Below the pieces are notes generated by a model that was not told the DNA's origin, made no database searches, and saw only the letters and a list, made by a program, of their open reading frames with translations. Shown piece after piece: positions 26,057 to 35,135 of a stretch of DNA of 64,000 bases. This DNA is from Aliiroseovarius sp. S1339. Its GTDB lineage: Bacteria; Pseudomonadota; Alphaproteobacteria; Rhodobacterales; Rhodobacteraceae. Each line of letters starts with the position of its first letter. The stretch's first letter is position 1. The translations under genes were made by a program, and so were the position numbers. The DNA lies in NCBI RefSeq assembly GCF_023195695.1, contig NZ_JALPQG010000003.1:124001-188000 (forward strand), read 5' to 3'.

Positions 26057-28998
26057 TGCCCCACCTTCAACGTCACCGGGAGCGTGCTATCGTCCCATTC
26101 GCCAAATCGGGCGAGGTGATCATAGTCGCCATCAAACCGTTGTTTGTGAACCGCACGTCGCGCTGTGAAGCCCTGATCTGGCATGTGATAGGCGCGGATG
26201 AGGTCCAGAAGTTCGGCTTGAACGGTATCAACATCCTGCGCCGTCAAAGGGACAGACATCGTTTTTTGGGGTGACAACCCGATATAGGCGACGCTCGCGA
26301 CGGGGCTGGCATATATGTCTCTAAACCCGCCCAATTTCGCAATAACGGCTTCAAGTAGAAGCTGCTTGTCATATTGTTTTTGCATCTTTTCTGTTGGTGG
26401 CTCGCCGGATTTGTAGTCGTAAATCTCAAGTTGCCCATCTTGCCTTCGGTCGATCCGGTCAGCCTTGGCGCGCAGTGTAAACCCAAGGTCGTCGAACACG
26501 GCCTGACCCCAAACCTCGTTGGCAAGATTTGCAGATGTGGTCCTGCGGGCAAGTTCCTCTGACACAAACCAGTCGGCGACCCGTCCGATCCGGGTCAGCC
26601 AAAGGATGCGCGTTGCCGGCCAAGGCACATGTTCTTGCAACACCTCTTCTGCGATGCTCATCAAGCGGGTGGTTTCGGCCTTAAGGTCCGCTGTCGGCGT
26701 TCCTTCCGCAACGTAGCGTTCAAAGACCCGGTGGAGGACGGTTCCCCTGATCCGCGCATCAGCACTTTGGCGCACAGGGTCCAGCGGTCGGAGGTGCAGC
26801 ACCTTATCGCCATAGACCGCATATGGGTCGCGGATCAGTTTCGATACGCCGGTGACTGAAAGTTGGTTGGGCCGCGCCGAAACCGGGGGCGCGGGTGATG
26901 GGCGGGGTTCGGGTGTAATCTGTTCAATCGGGGCGTCCAGTTGGGCCGCCAATTTGGCCCATTCGGTGCCGCGCGCGCGCATCTGGTCCAAAGCGTCTTT
27001 CCCTACCACGGACATACCGCCCATTAGGTTGCAAAGTCTGTTCAACCAACGAGAGGGGATGGTTTGGCTGTCTTCATCGCGCGTGGCGCGGGTCAGGAAG
27101 ACCTCTTTGGAGGCGATGGCCTGCTGGAAGTCATGGGCGGACAGGCCAATGCGCCGTTCGGGCAGCAATAGCCCCGCGTCTAGCCGCATTTTTCGGTTCA
27201 GCCATGGATCTGGGTCGGGAAGTTCCGGCCATGTGCCGTCATTCAAGCCTGCCAGAATAACGCGATCTGCACCTTGTACGCGGGCCTCGAGTGTGCCCCA
27301 AAACATCACGCCCGGATGCGGCGTGATCGGATCGCGCACCACGCCATTGTTCAGAACTGATAGGAACAGATCACGATAAGCGGCGGCGCTTAGCTGTCCG
27401 CCATATTGAGCATTTTCCGCAAGGTCAGAGACTGTTTCCAGCGCTTTTCGCCCCGCCGCCTTCTCCCATAACTCGCCTGTGCCGTCGGGTGCGCAGCCGC
27501 GTGCAATTCGTTCGCAAAGCGCCACGTGGGCGTCGACAAATGATGTCAGACTCTGCTCACCCGTGCGCGTTTGGTTCAGAAAGGCTTCACCAACCCATTT
27601 CGCCCATACGGAACGGGCGGGCTCCTCCGCGAACTTGTCTGCCCATTCTGACAAAGCCTCTGGGCTGGGGTGTGAATACCGGCCTCTCAATACCTCCAGC
27701 TCAAGGTCGCGCGTCCACCGAAGATGATCGCCTCGTGTGCCGGCGGTGCTGTGGGTCAACGGGTGTTTCAGAAGCGCCAACAACATCTCACCGCTTGTTT
27801 CTTCACAGAATAACTGCGCGGTTTGGCGCAACAATCGCCCCGGCGCAGACAGGGCAAGGGGGCGACCTGCACTGTCATCCGGCTCGATCCGCCAACGGTC
27901 GAGCGCAGCAGCCACTTGGCGGGTCAGGTTCCGGTCGGGGGTGATCAACGCGACCGGCACGTCATCTTCAACCGACCGGCGCAACAGAACGGCGATGGCC
28001 AGCGCCTCTTCGCGCGGGGTGCGGGTTTCGATCAGCGTCAGGTTTTCGACTGCCACCTCGATCCCCTGAAAAGATTTGCCTTCGACCTGCCACTGGTCGG
28101 TGACTGGCGCGGGGCGCAGGGCGAGCGAGACGAGGCGGTTGCGATCAGGGGCGGGAGGTTTGGCGGTGGTCCATTCGCCGACTTCGGCAGCGGTGAGGCC
28201 AGTGCACTTCAGGAGCTTGGCGAACCGATACTGAGGATGATCTTCCGCCGACAGTGCGCTGTCCAGTTCGGCCCACGTGCGGGCGGGCATGTCATTGTCG
28301 AAACCGGGCAGGATCACCGCGCCTTGCGGCAACGTCGCGACCGCATCCATCAGCAGTGCCGTTGCCCCACGTGACCCGGTGGAGCCGGCGATCAGGATGG
28401 GATGGTCGGGCGGCGTGTCACGCCACTTAGCGATTGTCGCCTCAACCACCATGCGCTGTCGGGTTTCCACATCGGGTGCGTCCAGTGTTTCATGGTCGAA
28501 ATATTGTTCGACCAGCGACATGAATTTAAGACTGCGTGCCCAATGTTCCGACATCTCGCCGACATCTAGGGTTTGTAGGCTGCGTGGATGGACACCTTCG
28601 CTGTGCATTTCGTCCATCAAACCCGCAAGGCTGTCGGCAAGGTCAAACGCTGCCGCCTTTGGGGCAAGGTCAGGTTCGCGCTCGACCAAGGCTGCGATCA
28701 GTTGGCGAAGCTCCAGCCTGCGCCGCAGTGGGGGCACGGGCAGTGGTACGTCATGCAGCGCGGGGTCGTGAGCAAGATCTGTGATCAGGCGGATGCGCGG
28801 CAAGAACCGTGCTTTGCCATCGAATAGAGAGCGAACGCGCGTTTGCATACGGCTTGTGTTGACGAATACCTCGACCCGTGCCAGCGCGTCGGGGCTGGCC
28901 GATGCGGTACGATTCAGCAAGCCGTCGACAAGCGCTTGCGGGAAATCGACGCCCGGTGGTGTGCCGAAGATGCGCGGTTTGTCGGACGCCTCAAACAT
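26053..28998 (-). CDS. addB: AddB helicase-nuclease subunit, alphaproteobacterial type
   Basis: A 981-aa partner of AddA. The N-terminal region resembles an inactive helicase; the usual Walker A position reads AGSTGSRGAT, lacking the Lys-Thr/Ser of an active site, as is common in alphaproteobacterial AddB. The C-terminal PD-(D/E)xK nuclease carries LEIYDYKSG near residue 870. GGGGC precedes the ATG. It overlaps the nucleotidyltransferase upstream by 8 bp and addA downstream by 4 bp. The role is DNA break end processing. Confidence 0.92.
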   Translation of the reverse strand: MFEASDKPRIFGTPPGVDFPQALVDGLLNRTASASPDALARVEVFVNTSRMQTRVRSLFDGKARFLPRIRLITDLAHDPALHDVPLPVPPLRRRLELRQLIAALVEREPDLAPKAAAFDLADSLAGLMDEMHSEGVHPRSLQTLDVGEMSEHWARSLKFMSLVEQYFDHETLDAPDVETRQRMVVEATIAKWRDTPPDHPILIAGSTGSRGATALLMDAVATLPQGAVILPGFDNDMPARTWAELDSALSAEDHPQYRFAKLLKCTGLTAAEVGEWTTAKPPAPDRNRLVSLALRPAPVTDQWQVEGKSFQGIEVAVENLTLIETRTPREEALAIAVLLRRSVEDDVPVALITPDRNLTRQVAAALDRWRIEPDDSAGRPLALSAPGRLLRQTAQLFCEETSGEMLLALLKHPLTHSTAGTRGDHLRWTRDLELEVLRGRYSHPSPEALSEWADKFAEEPARSVWAKWVGEAFLNQTRTGEQSLTSFVDAHVALCERIARGCAPDGTGELWEKAAGRKALETVSDLAENAQYGGQLSAAAYRDLFLSVLNNGVVRDPITPHPGVMFWGTLEARVQGADRVILAGLNDGTWPELPDPDPWLNRKMRLDAGLLLPERRIGLSAHDFQQAIASKEVFLTRATRDEDSQTIPSRWLNRLCNLMGGMSVVGKDALDQMRARGTEWAKLAAQLDAPIEQITPEPRPSPAPPVSARPNQLSVTGVSKLIRDPYAVYGDKVLHLRPLDPVRQSADARIRGTVLHRVFERYVAEGTPTADLKAETTRLMSIAEEVLQEHVPWPATRILWLTRIGRVADWFVSEELARRTTSANLANEVWGQAVFDDLGFTLRAKADRIDRRQDGQLEIYDYKSGEPPTEKMQKQYDKQLLLEAVIAKLGGFRDIYASPVASVAYIGLSPQKTMSVPLTAQDVDTVQAELLDLIRAYHMPDQGFTARRAVHKQRFDGDYDHLARFGEWDDSTLPVTLKVGQ

Positions 28999-29674
28999 CG
29001 CTGCCCCTTAGCATGGTTTCCGCCAAAACGATCCCCTCGGGATGCCCGACATCGCACCAGCGGCCGTTATGTTCGATCCCAAAAGCGCGGTTTTCAGCCA
29101 GCATCTGATCCCACACAATATTCAACGAAAACACATCTTCCACCACCTTTGAAACCGCGGCGGTTTTTATGATCTGACACCCGGTATAGGTCAGCCCCGC
29201 ACCGCGACGAAGGATGCCGTCGGGCGACATCAGAAAATCGCCCTGGCCTTTGTGGCCGACGGCGTTCTGTGGCGCGACGAGCATCAGCAGCGCGTCCATT
29301 CGGTCGGGGTCCCATGCGTGAAGGAGGGCCGGGATCGGATTGCGACCGGTCCAAACCGCATCAGAGTTCAGCGTCACAATTTCATCGCTTTTCAGCAAGG
29401 ATAGAGCCTGTTTTAGTCCGCCACCGGTCTCAAGCAGTTGATGGTTTTCGTGCGAGAAGAGGATATCTCGGCCATTCAGGTGATCGACCAGCTGATCGCC
29501 AAGATGGTGCAGGTTGACGACGATCCGATCTATCGGGCTGTCGTCGATCAGCGCAAGCGCGTGGTCGATCAACGGCTTGCCCGCAACCGGGATCAGTGGC
29601 TTTGGCAGCGATTGCGTCAGCGCGCCCATGCGGGTGCCGCGCCCTGCTGCAAAGATCATGGCAGTGTGGGGCAT
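28991..29674 (-). CDS. murU: Sugar-1-phosphate nucleotidyltransferase, probably MurNAc-1-P uridylyltransferase MurU
   Basis: A 227-aa nucleotidyltransferase with the start signature FAAGRGTRMG, the SLPKPLIPVAGKP block and the metal Asp in LNSDAVW. Immediately downstream of an AmgK-like kinase, it fits MurU, which makes UDP-MurNAc from MurNAc-1-phosphate in the cell-wall recycling route that bypasses de novo synthesis. GAGGA precedes the ATG. It overlaps amgK by 19 bp and addB by 8 bp. Another nucleotide-sugar role is possible, but the pairing is characteristic. Confidence 0.82.
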   Translation of the reverse strand: MPHTAMIFAAGRGTRMGALTQSLPKPLIPVAGKPLIDHALALIDDSPIDRIVVNLHHLGDQLVDHLNGRDILFSHENHQLLETGGGLKQALSLLKSDEIVTLNSDAVWTGRNPIPALLHAWDPDRMDALLMLVAPQNAVGHKGQGDFLMSPDGILRRGAGLTYTGCQIIKTAAVSKVVEDVFSLNIVWDQMLAENRAFGIEHNGRWCDVGHPEGIVLAETMLRGSDV

Positions 29675-30669
29675 GGGGTCCTCAATCTTGCGAGAAAATC
29701 AGGTGTGGGCGGCGCAAGAAGATCGTTCAGCTTACCGCGCAATGTCGTTAAGGTTGGGTGCGCCAAATCTGTTTGCAAGTGGCCCCAAACCCGCGGGATC
29801 AGATCGACATAATGCGGTTTGTTCATGCTGCGCGACAGGCGGGCAAAGATGCCCAGAATGCGCAGGTTGCGCTGGGCCGAGATCACAGCAGCCTCAGCGC
29901 GGAAAGTCGGCTCATCGTAGCCTCTGATCTGGCAGAACAGCGTTATCAGATGGTCGGCCAGATCTGGCGAGACATCGCGCCTTGCATCCCGAACCAGTGA
30001 CATCAGATCATAGGTGGGGTGGGTTTGCACTGCGTCCTGAAAATCCAACAACCCAACGCGAGCGACGCCGGCCCTGTCTGGCAGCCAAATCAGGTTCTCG
30101 GCGTGGAAATCGCGCAGCGCTACCCTGCTGAAATCATCAAACTGTGCCAGTTGGTCGGCGAGGTGGTCGATTGCGTTCTGTGCTGGGTCATCCAAATACG
30201 TTGCCGGAGTGTCGCGATAGTGCAGAAACACCAGATCGGTAGCCTGAGCCATGCGGGCGGAGTCATATCGCGGCAGTTCAAGATTGGGGTGATCGTGCAG
30301 ATGGCAGATGACACGAATTGCAGCTTCATAAAGAAGCTTTTCGGATGGCGGTTTTCCTGTGATCACATTTGCAAAAAGCTGATCGCCAAAATCTTCAAGA
30401 AGCAAGAAACCGTGGCCCAAATCCTGAGCCATCACCTTAGGTGCCGACAAGCCGGTGGCGGTCAGATATTCGGCGACGGTTACGAATGGGCCGCTGGACC
30501 CAGCGATGTCGGGCGGGGCATCCATCAAAATCGCTGATTGCTGAGTTTTTGGGTGAGTTAGTCTCTGATACGAGCGTGCAGACGCATCGCCTGTGATGGA
30601 GGTAGCAGAGGTATCACCCCAACCTGCTGCCATCAAGAACTTCGACCGGATGTCTGATCGGGCGCTCAT
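29656..30669 (-). CDS. amgK: Anomeric MurNAc/GlcNAc kinase AmgK (aminoglycoside phosphotransferase family)
   Basis: A 337-aa kinase of the APH fold. The catalytic loop is LRDFHAENLIW and the metal DFQDA motif follows in LLDFQDAVQTHPTYDL. AmgK phosphorylates the anomeric carbon of MurNAc or GlcNAc, and MurU then makes the UDP sugar. ATG 30669 overlaps the tsaE stop (ATGA), indicating coupling; a frame reaching 30834 would only read through tsaE. No mupP phosphatase is seen nearby. Confidence in family is high and in substrate moderate. Confidence 0.83.
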   Translation of the reverse strand: MSARSDIRSKFLMAAGWGDTSATSITGDASARSYQRLTHPKTQQSAILMDAPPDIAGSSGPFVTVAEYLTATGLSAPKVMAQDLGHGFLLLEDFGDQLFANVITGKPPSEKLLYEAAIRVICHLHDHPNLELPRYDSARMAQATDLVFLHYRDTPATYLDDPAQNAIDHLADQLAQFDDFSRVALRDFHAENLIWLPDRAGVARVGLLDFQDAVQTHPTYDLMSLVRDARRDVSPDLADHLITLFCQIRGYDEPTFRAEAAVISAQRNLRILGIFARLSRSMNKPHYVDLIPRVWGHLQTDLAHPTLTTLRGKLNDLLAPPTPDFLARLRTPCPTLP

Positions 30670-31163
30670 GTTGGCAGGCATCTCATGACGCGGGATTGCC
30701 AGATATCTTTGCTGCCCGAAATTGTGATCACACGATGGTCTTCTTGGTCTGGTCCGGCGCATGTCTCGAACGAAATGGTCACGGCGGTATCCGGGCGCAG
30801 ATCGCCCAGCCGGTCGGGCCATTCGACGAGGCATATGGCGTCATCGAAGGCTTGAACCAATCCCAACTCTTCCATTTCGTCGGGAAGGGTGAGGCGGTAA
30901 AGATCGGCGTGCCAGATTTCGTCATTGCCCGCGTCATAGGTCTGCACCAGCGTGAATGTGGGTGAGGGAACATCCTCAGCGACGCCATTTTCTGCCAACC
31001 GGGCCTGAATAAGCGACCGGGCGAAATGCGTTTTTCCCGCGCCAATTCCGCCCTCCAGCAAGATCACGTCGCCTGCCCCAAGGTGGTTGGACAGGTTCAC
31101 AGCAAACTGGCGGGTTTGGTCGGGTGAGGAAAACTGAACCTGATGAGAAAACGCCTGCGACAT
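30666..31163 (-). CDS. tsaE: tRNA t6A-synthesis ATPase TsaE
   Basis: A 165-aa P-loop ATPase that cycles the TsaB-TsaD complex in making N6-threonylcarbamoyladenosine on ANN-decoding tRNAs. Walker A is GGIGAGKTH (38-46) and SPTFTLVQTYD follows near residue 75, both family hallmarks. The partner TsaD is encoded 13 kb away at 44024-45121; TsaB is not in the window. It heads the tsaE-amgK-murU-addB-addA run. The ribosome-binding site is weak. Confidence 0.92.
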   Translation of the reverse strand: MSQAFSHQVQFSSPDQTRQFAVNLSNHLGAGDVILLEGGIGAGKTHFARSLIQARLAENGVAEDVPSPTFTLVQTYDAGNDEIWHADLYRLTLPDEMEELGLVQAFDDAICLVEWPDRLGDLRPDTAVTISFETCAGPDQEDHRVITISGSKDIWQSRVMRCLPT

Positions 31164-31204
31164 GGAAGGAGTTTTATCGCTCTGTCAGGGTGACGCAAGC
31201 CCGA

Positions 31205-32788
31205 TCATGCCTCGGCAGTCAGTAACCTGTCTTGGGCGGAGGCAGGTTTGGTTTGGCTCGCGTCGAAACCAAAGCGCACCATGGTCGCCCCGCGCATCAT
31301 CGGTGTAACGTCGCAAGTCAACATTCGCCCATCGGCAAGCGGCACCGTGTTGCGCCAAGCCTTTCGGTCGTGATTGGCCGCGACAAATTCTTTCAATTGT
31401 TGCCAGACGGGTGTGTCGGCGCTGACCTGTCGCCAGGTCTTCACCGCATCGCCCAGATGGATGTCGCCCAAGGTGATCGACGGGTCATCACCCCACAACG
31501 CGCTATAGGCCTTGTTCGACATCGACAGAACGCCGCCTGCGCTGAAGATTGCGATGGCATCGCCGATGCAATCCAGCGCGGCCTGTCCCATCTCAAGCTC
31601 GGATCGGAAACGGCGGGTCAGCGAGATTTCCGAACTGATATCTTCAAACAGGAAAGCCACAGCACCGTCAGGATGAGGCCGCCCGGTGACGCGATAGGTC
31701 TGTCCCGTCGGCAGTGACCAAGTTTCTTCATATGTTCCGTTGACCGCGGCAGCCTCAAGGTCCGACATCTGCTGGCGCCAAGAGATATAGTCCGTTGGTT
31801 CGGGCATCATGCGCTTTTCGCGTAGTCGGTCCAGAAAGCTGGACAAGACGGGTTTGCCAACAAGGAAATCTACCGGCAACGCGATCAAATCCGTCAGGGC
31901 GGGGTTGAACAGGGTTAGCTGCCGCTTTCGATCGAAAATCGCCAGACCGATGGGCAGATGGGCGAAGGTCTTTGTAAGTGTCGAAATAAATACGGTGCGC
32001 GAGGCTTCGGCCCGGACGATCCCGTCGGCTGGAACGGCGGTATAGAGTCTATTATTGCCCAAAGAGGCATCGTGCAGATCGAACCAGTGGCGCGTATCGT
32101 CGCCATGTAATTGAATGGCAACCCGGCCCGGCTGCGTCAGATCCTTGGCGTCAACCAGTTCGGTGCGCTGAAATACCTTTACCGGTGGCCAGATCGCGAT
32201 GTCGCCCGGTTCGCCCATTTTTTCTGCAAGATCCAGATAGGTTTTGTTGGCCCATGTGATGGCCCCCCCTTCGTCTTCACGCCACACCATCAATGGCACG
32301 TGTTCAGACATGGCGCGCAGACTTTCCAGCTCGTGCTGCATGGCGTCGAAGCTCAGCCGATCCATTGCGGTTGTGGGGCCGTGGCTTTCTGCGTCGATGA
32401 GTTCGATTTTGGCCAGCCCGTCGCGCCATTCTGCGTCGATCCGATTGCTGCCATCATGCGACGTCAGGGTCAGAGTGCCAAGGTCGGCAAGTTCGCCCAT
32501 CCGTTCAGTCAGGTTTGGAAAGCGGGACTGAAGCAGTTGTGCAAAGTGCTGCCAGTCAGAACTTGCACCTGTGTGTCGACCAGCCATCAGCATCTGGCGG
32601 GCCGACGGCGTTGCGTCGCAGATCGCCTCGTCATCGAATAGAAAGACCATCGAGCCGTCCGCCGCGCTGGCGTCTTGGCGCAGGCTCTTCCGGCGTCGTG
32701 TTTCCACAACCGACAAGGCCAGCAACGCCATGAAGGCGGTCAAAAACGCGACAAGGACGATCCCGATTGAAAGGAATGTGTTATACAT
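31205..32788 (-). CDS. Membrane-anchored PAS-domain protein without kinase domain
   Basis: About 527 aa (from ATG 32788). One N-terminal membrane segment (YNTFLSIGIVLVAFLTAF) is followed by PAS-like regions, roughly residues 150-250 (LMVWREDEGGAITWANKTYL), 275-385 (LPIGLAIFDRKRQLTLFNPA) and 395-490 (DCIGDAIAIFSAGGVLSMSN). No His-box, HATPase, GGDEF or other output domain follows, although the layout is like the sensor half of a histidine kinase. It lies directly downstream of regB. In-frame upstream starts (ATG 32800, GTG 32854) are possible; I prefer 32788 because a CtrA box at 32862-32876 would place the transcript start near 32830. Its function is unknown. Confidence 0.72.
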   Translation of the reverse strand: MYNTFLSIGIVLVAFLTAFMALLALSVVETRRRKSLRQDASAADGSMVFLFDDEAICDATPSARQMLMAGRHTGASSDWQHFAQLLQSRFPNLTERMGELADLGTLTLTSHDGSNRIDAEWRDGLAKIELIDAESHGPTTAMDRLSFDAMQHELESLRAMSEHVPLMVWREDEGGAITWANKTYLDLAEKMGEPGDIAIWPPVKVFQRTELVDAKDLTQPGRVAIQLHGDDTRHWFDLHDASLGNNRLYTAVPADGIVRAEASRTVFISTLTKTFAHLPIGLAIFDRKRQLTLFNPALTDLIALPVDFLVGKPVLSSFLDRLREKRMMPEPTDYISWRQQMSDLEAAAVNGTYEETWSLPTGQTYRVTGRPHPDGAVAFLFEDISSEISLTRRFRSELEMGQAALDCIGDAIAIFSAGGVLSMSNKAYSALWGDDPSITLGDIHLGDAVKTWRQVSADTPVWQQLKEFVAANHDRKAWRNTVPLADGRMLTCDVTPMMRGATMVRFGFDASQTKPASAQDRLLTAEA

Positions 32789-32861
32789 CTGCGCACCCAT
32801 CTGCCGCGGCGCATCCGTTGCGCCCGTATTGGCAGTCGGCCTTACCGTAAACACTTGATGG

Positions 32862-32876
32862 TTAACGAAGGTTTAA
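32862..32876. promoter_or_regulatory. Perfect CtrA box at the regB/PAS-gene junction
   Basis: TTAA-CGAAGGT-TTAA matches the CtrA consensus exactly and includes the regB stop codon. On the minus strand the half nearer the PAS gene extends to TTAACCAT, the classical longer half-site. It is positioned to drive the PAS gene separately from regB. Confidence 0.55.
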
Positions 32877-34330
32877 CCGGTGTTTTCCCCGGGCAAGTCG
32901 CTAAGCCCGAACTGAACGTTTTCGCCCAGCCCGCCCTTGGTTGGTTTTTGTTCGATGCCGCCCGTGTCACGGGGCCAAACAACCTGAGCGATGGCGCCTG
33001 ATTTCTCGCGGGGATGGGGGCGACCGGTGTAAGGCTCGGTCCCGTTGGCAAAGCTAAGCTGGGCGCCAGTGCGTTCCAGCAAGGTTTTGGCGATGAAAAG
33101 GCCAAGGCCCATCCCCTTGTATTCCCGGCGTTGCCCTTTGTCTTGCAAGGGCTTCTTGCGCCGAATGGACGGATCCCCAATCCAGCCAATCAGTTGCGGT
33201 GCATACCCGCGCCCGTCGTCGATGATGCGCAGTTTGATTTCGTCCTTGGTCCAGTCGATTTCAATCCAGACCGTTGTCGTTGCATAGTCGACGGCGTTTT
33301 GGATCAGGTTGCGAAGGCCGTGAATGATTTCGGGGCGGCGCGCGACGATCGGCTCGTCTGACGGGTCGATCAATTCCGACATCACCGAGATTTCCAGGAT
33401 TTTCCCGCGGTCTGCGTGGGGTTCGGCGGCTTCTTCCACCAATGTCACCAGCGGCGCGCTTTTCATCAGCATGTCGTCCTTACCAGCACGCCCCATGGAT
33501 TGAAGGATGTCGCGGCAGCGGTCTGCCTGCTGACCGATCAGGGCGGCGTCATCGCGCAAATCGGTGTTTCCGTCCAACTCGTCGACCAGCTCGGTTGCGA
33601 CAAGTTTGATCGTGGCCAGCGGGGTGCCAAGCTCGTGAGCCGCCGCCGCGATAACGCCGCCAAGGTCGGTCAGCTTCTGTTCGCGCGACAGGGCCATTTG
33701 GGTGGCCTGAAGGGCTTCGGACATTGATTGCACCTCGGATGAAATGCGGCGCGTGTAAATCCCCACAAAACCAATTGAGGTGACCACGGCCACCCAAATC
33801 CCGAACACAAACAGGTCAGGCATAAGAACAGTTTCGCCCGATCGGGTGTGCAGCGGGATGTTGACATCAGCAACGGCCGTCGTCGCAGCAATCGCTACGC
33901 TGCCAACGATCACTGTCGCCCGTGTCGACAAAGCGGTCGCCGCGACTGTGACAGGAGCCACGATCAGCACGATGAACGGGTTGTGAAGCCCGCCGGTCAA
34001 GAACACCATGAATGCCAGTTGCAGTGTGTCGAACAACAGCATCCACGTGGCCTGACGTTCGTCCAGCCGCGCATTCTTGGGAAACACCGACAGCGAGACC
34101 AGATTGGCGATAGCCGCCAGCCCAATCGCCACCGCAGCAAGCCCAAGGTTGATTTGCAGCGAAAATACATAGATCGACACGACGATTGCGGCGATCTGCC
34201 CAAAAACAGCCGCCCAACGCAAGGCGACCAATGTGCGCAACAGCACCCAGCGACGTTGCAACACCTCTGGTGCTGGCTGCAACATCTGTTGGGTCGGGAA
34301 CCTGCTGTTGCTGTCGGTCATGTGATCCAT
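32873..34330 (-). CDS. regB: Redox sensor histidine kinase RegB/PrrB/ActS
   Basis: A 485-aa membrane kinase that activates RegA under reducing conditions to control respiration, CO2 and N2 fixation or photosynthesis genes. Six hydrophobic segments fill about 30-195; the conserved quinone-sensing heptad GGLHNPF is at 113-119. The H-box is AAAHELGTPLAT with His232, and the redox-active Cys272 in DRCRDI lies exactly 40 residues later, as in Rhodobacter RegB. The HATPase motifs NLIQNAVDYA and GMGLGLFIAKTLLERTGA follow. Start could be ATG 34330 or ATG 34321. Divergent from senC-regA, the usual layout. Confidence 0.95.
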   Translation of the reverse strand: MDHMTDSNSRFPTQQMLQPAPEVLQRRWVLLRTLVALRWAAVFGQIAAIVVSIYVFSLQINLGLAAVAIGLAAIANLVSLSVFPKNARLDERQATWMLLFDTLQLAFMVFLTGGLHNPFIVLIVAPVTVAATALSTRATVIVGSVAIAATTAVADVNIPLHTRSGETVLMPDLFVFGIWVAVVTSIGFVGIYTRRISSEVQSMSEALQATQMALSREQKLTDLGGVIAAAAHELGTPLATIKLVATELVDELDGNTDLRDDAALIGQQADRCRDILQSMGRAGKDDMLMKSAPLVTLVEEAAEPHADRGKILEISVMSELIDPSDEPIVARRPEIIHGLRNLIQNAVDYATTTVWIEIDWTKDEIKLRIIDDGRGYAPQLIGWIGDPSIRRKKPLQDKGQRREYKGMGLGLFIAKTLLERTGAQLSFANGTEPYTGRPHPREKSGAIAQVVWPRDTGGIEQKPTKGGLGENVQFGLSDLPGENTG

Positions 34331-34422
34331 AACTTGCTTGTTTGGGGTTGCGTCATTCTGATCCCTTGTTAGTCCTGCACAAAAGTCGGATCAATGCCGA
34401 CATATTTGCAAGGAGAAAACCG

Positions 34423-35052
34423 ATGATGCGTGTTTATGCTGTTAGCGGGGCGGTTGCTATCGCCGCATTGTTGGGTGTGACCTGGTATGTCACCACGGGC
34501 GACGTTGACAAGTTCGCGCAATGTCGTGCGGGTGCGGTTGGCACCGGCGCGGCGTCGATCGGTGGGCCGTTTGAGCTGATAGACGAAACCGGCACGGTGG
34601 TGACGGATAAGGATGTGATCACAAAACCGACGCTGGTCTATTTCGGCTATACGTTCTGCCCGGATGTCTGCCCGCTGGACAACGCGCGTAATGCCGAAGC
34701 GATGCGGCTGTTGCAGGATCGTGGCTATGATGTCCAATCGGCCTTTATCTCGGTTGATCCAGAGCGTGACACGCCCGAACAGCTGGCGGATTTCACCAGC
34801 TATATGCACGAGGATATGATCGGCCTGACGGGCACTCCCGAGCAGGTCAAGGCCGCCAGCCAGGCCTATAAAACCTATTTCCGCAAGCAAGAGCCGGAAG
34901 AGGGGCAGGAAGACTATTACCTGGTGGACCACTCGACCTTCACTTACCTCATGTTTCCTGAGACCGGGTTTGCCGACTTCTTCAAGCGGGATGAGACGCC
35001 GGCGTCGATGGCGGACCGCGTTGGATGTTTCATCGACGCGTCAGCTAAATAG
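34423..35052 (+). CDS. senC: SCO1/SenC/PrrC copper chaperone
   Basis: A 209-aa membrane-anchored protein helping assemble the CuA or CuB centre of cytochrome oxidases. An N-terminal membrane anchor (about 5-25) precedes a thioredoxin fold with the copper-binding Cys79 and Cys83 in CPDVCP and the His in VDHSTFTYLM. AAGGAGA lies upstream of ATG 34423; an upstream ATG at 34342 would add 27 residues before the anchor. The gene lies between regB (divergent) and regA, the classic order. Confidence 0.93.
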   Translation: MMRVYAVSGAVAIAALLGVTWYVTTGDVDKFAQCRAGAVGTGAASIGGPFELIDETGTVVTDKDVITKPTLVYFGYTFCPDVCPLDNARNAEAMRLLQDRGYDVQSAFISVDPERDTPEQLADFTSYMHEDMIGLTGTPEQVKAASQAYKTYFRKQEPEEGQEDYYLVDHSTFTYLMFPETGFADFFKRDETPASMADRVGCFIDASAK

Positions 35053-35135
35053 CCGCTAACGCTGCGTATAAATTGACCTTACGGTGCTTAATGCATAGAT
35101 AATGTTGAATAAGACGCGAACCGGAGGTTGATCTG

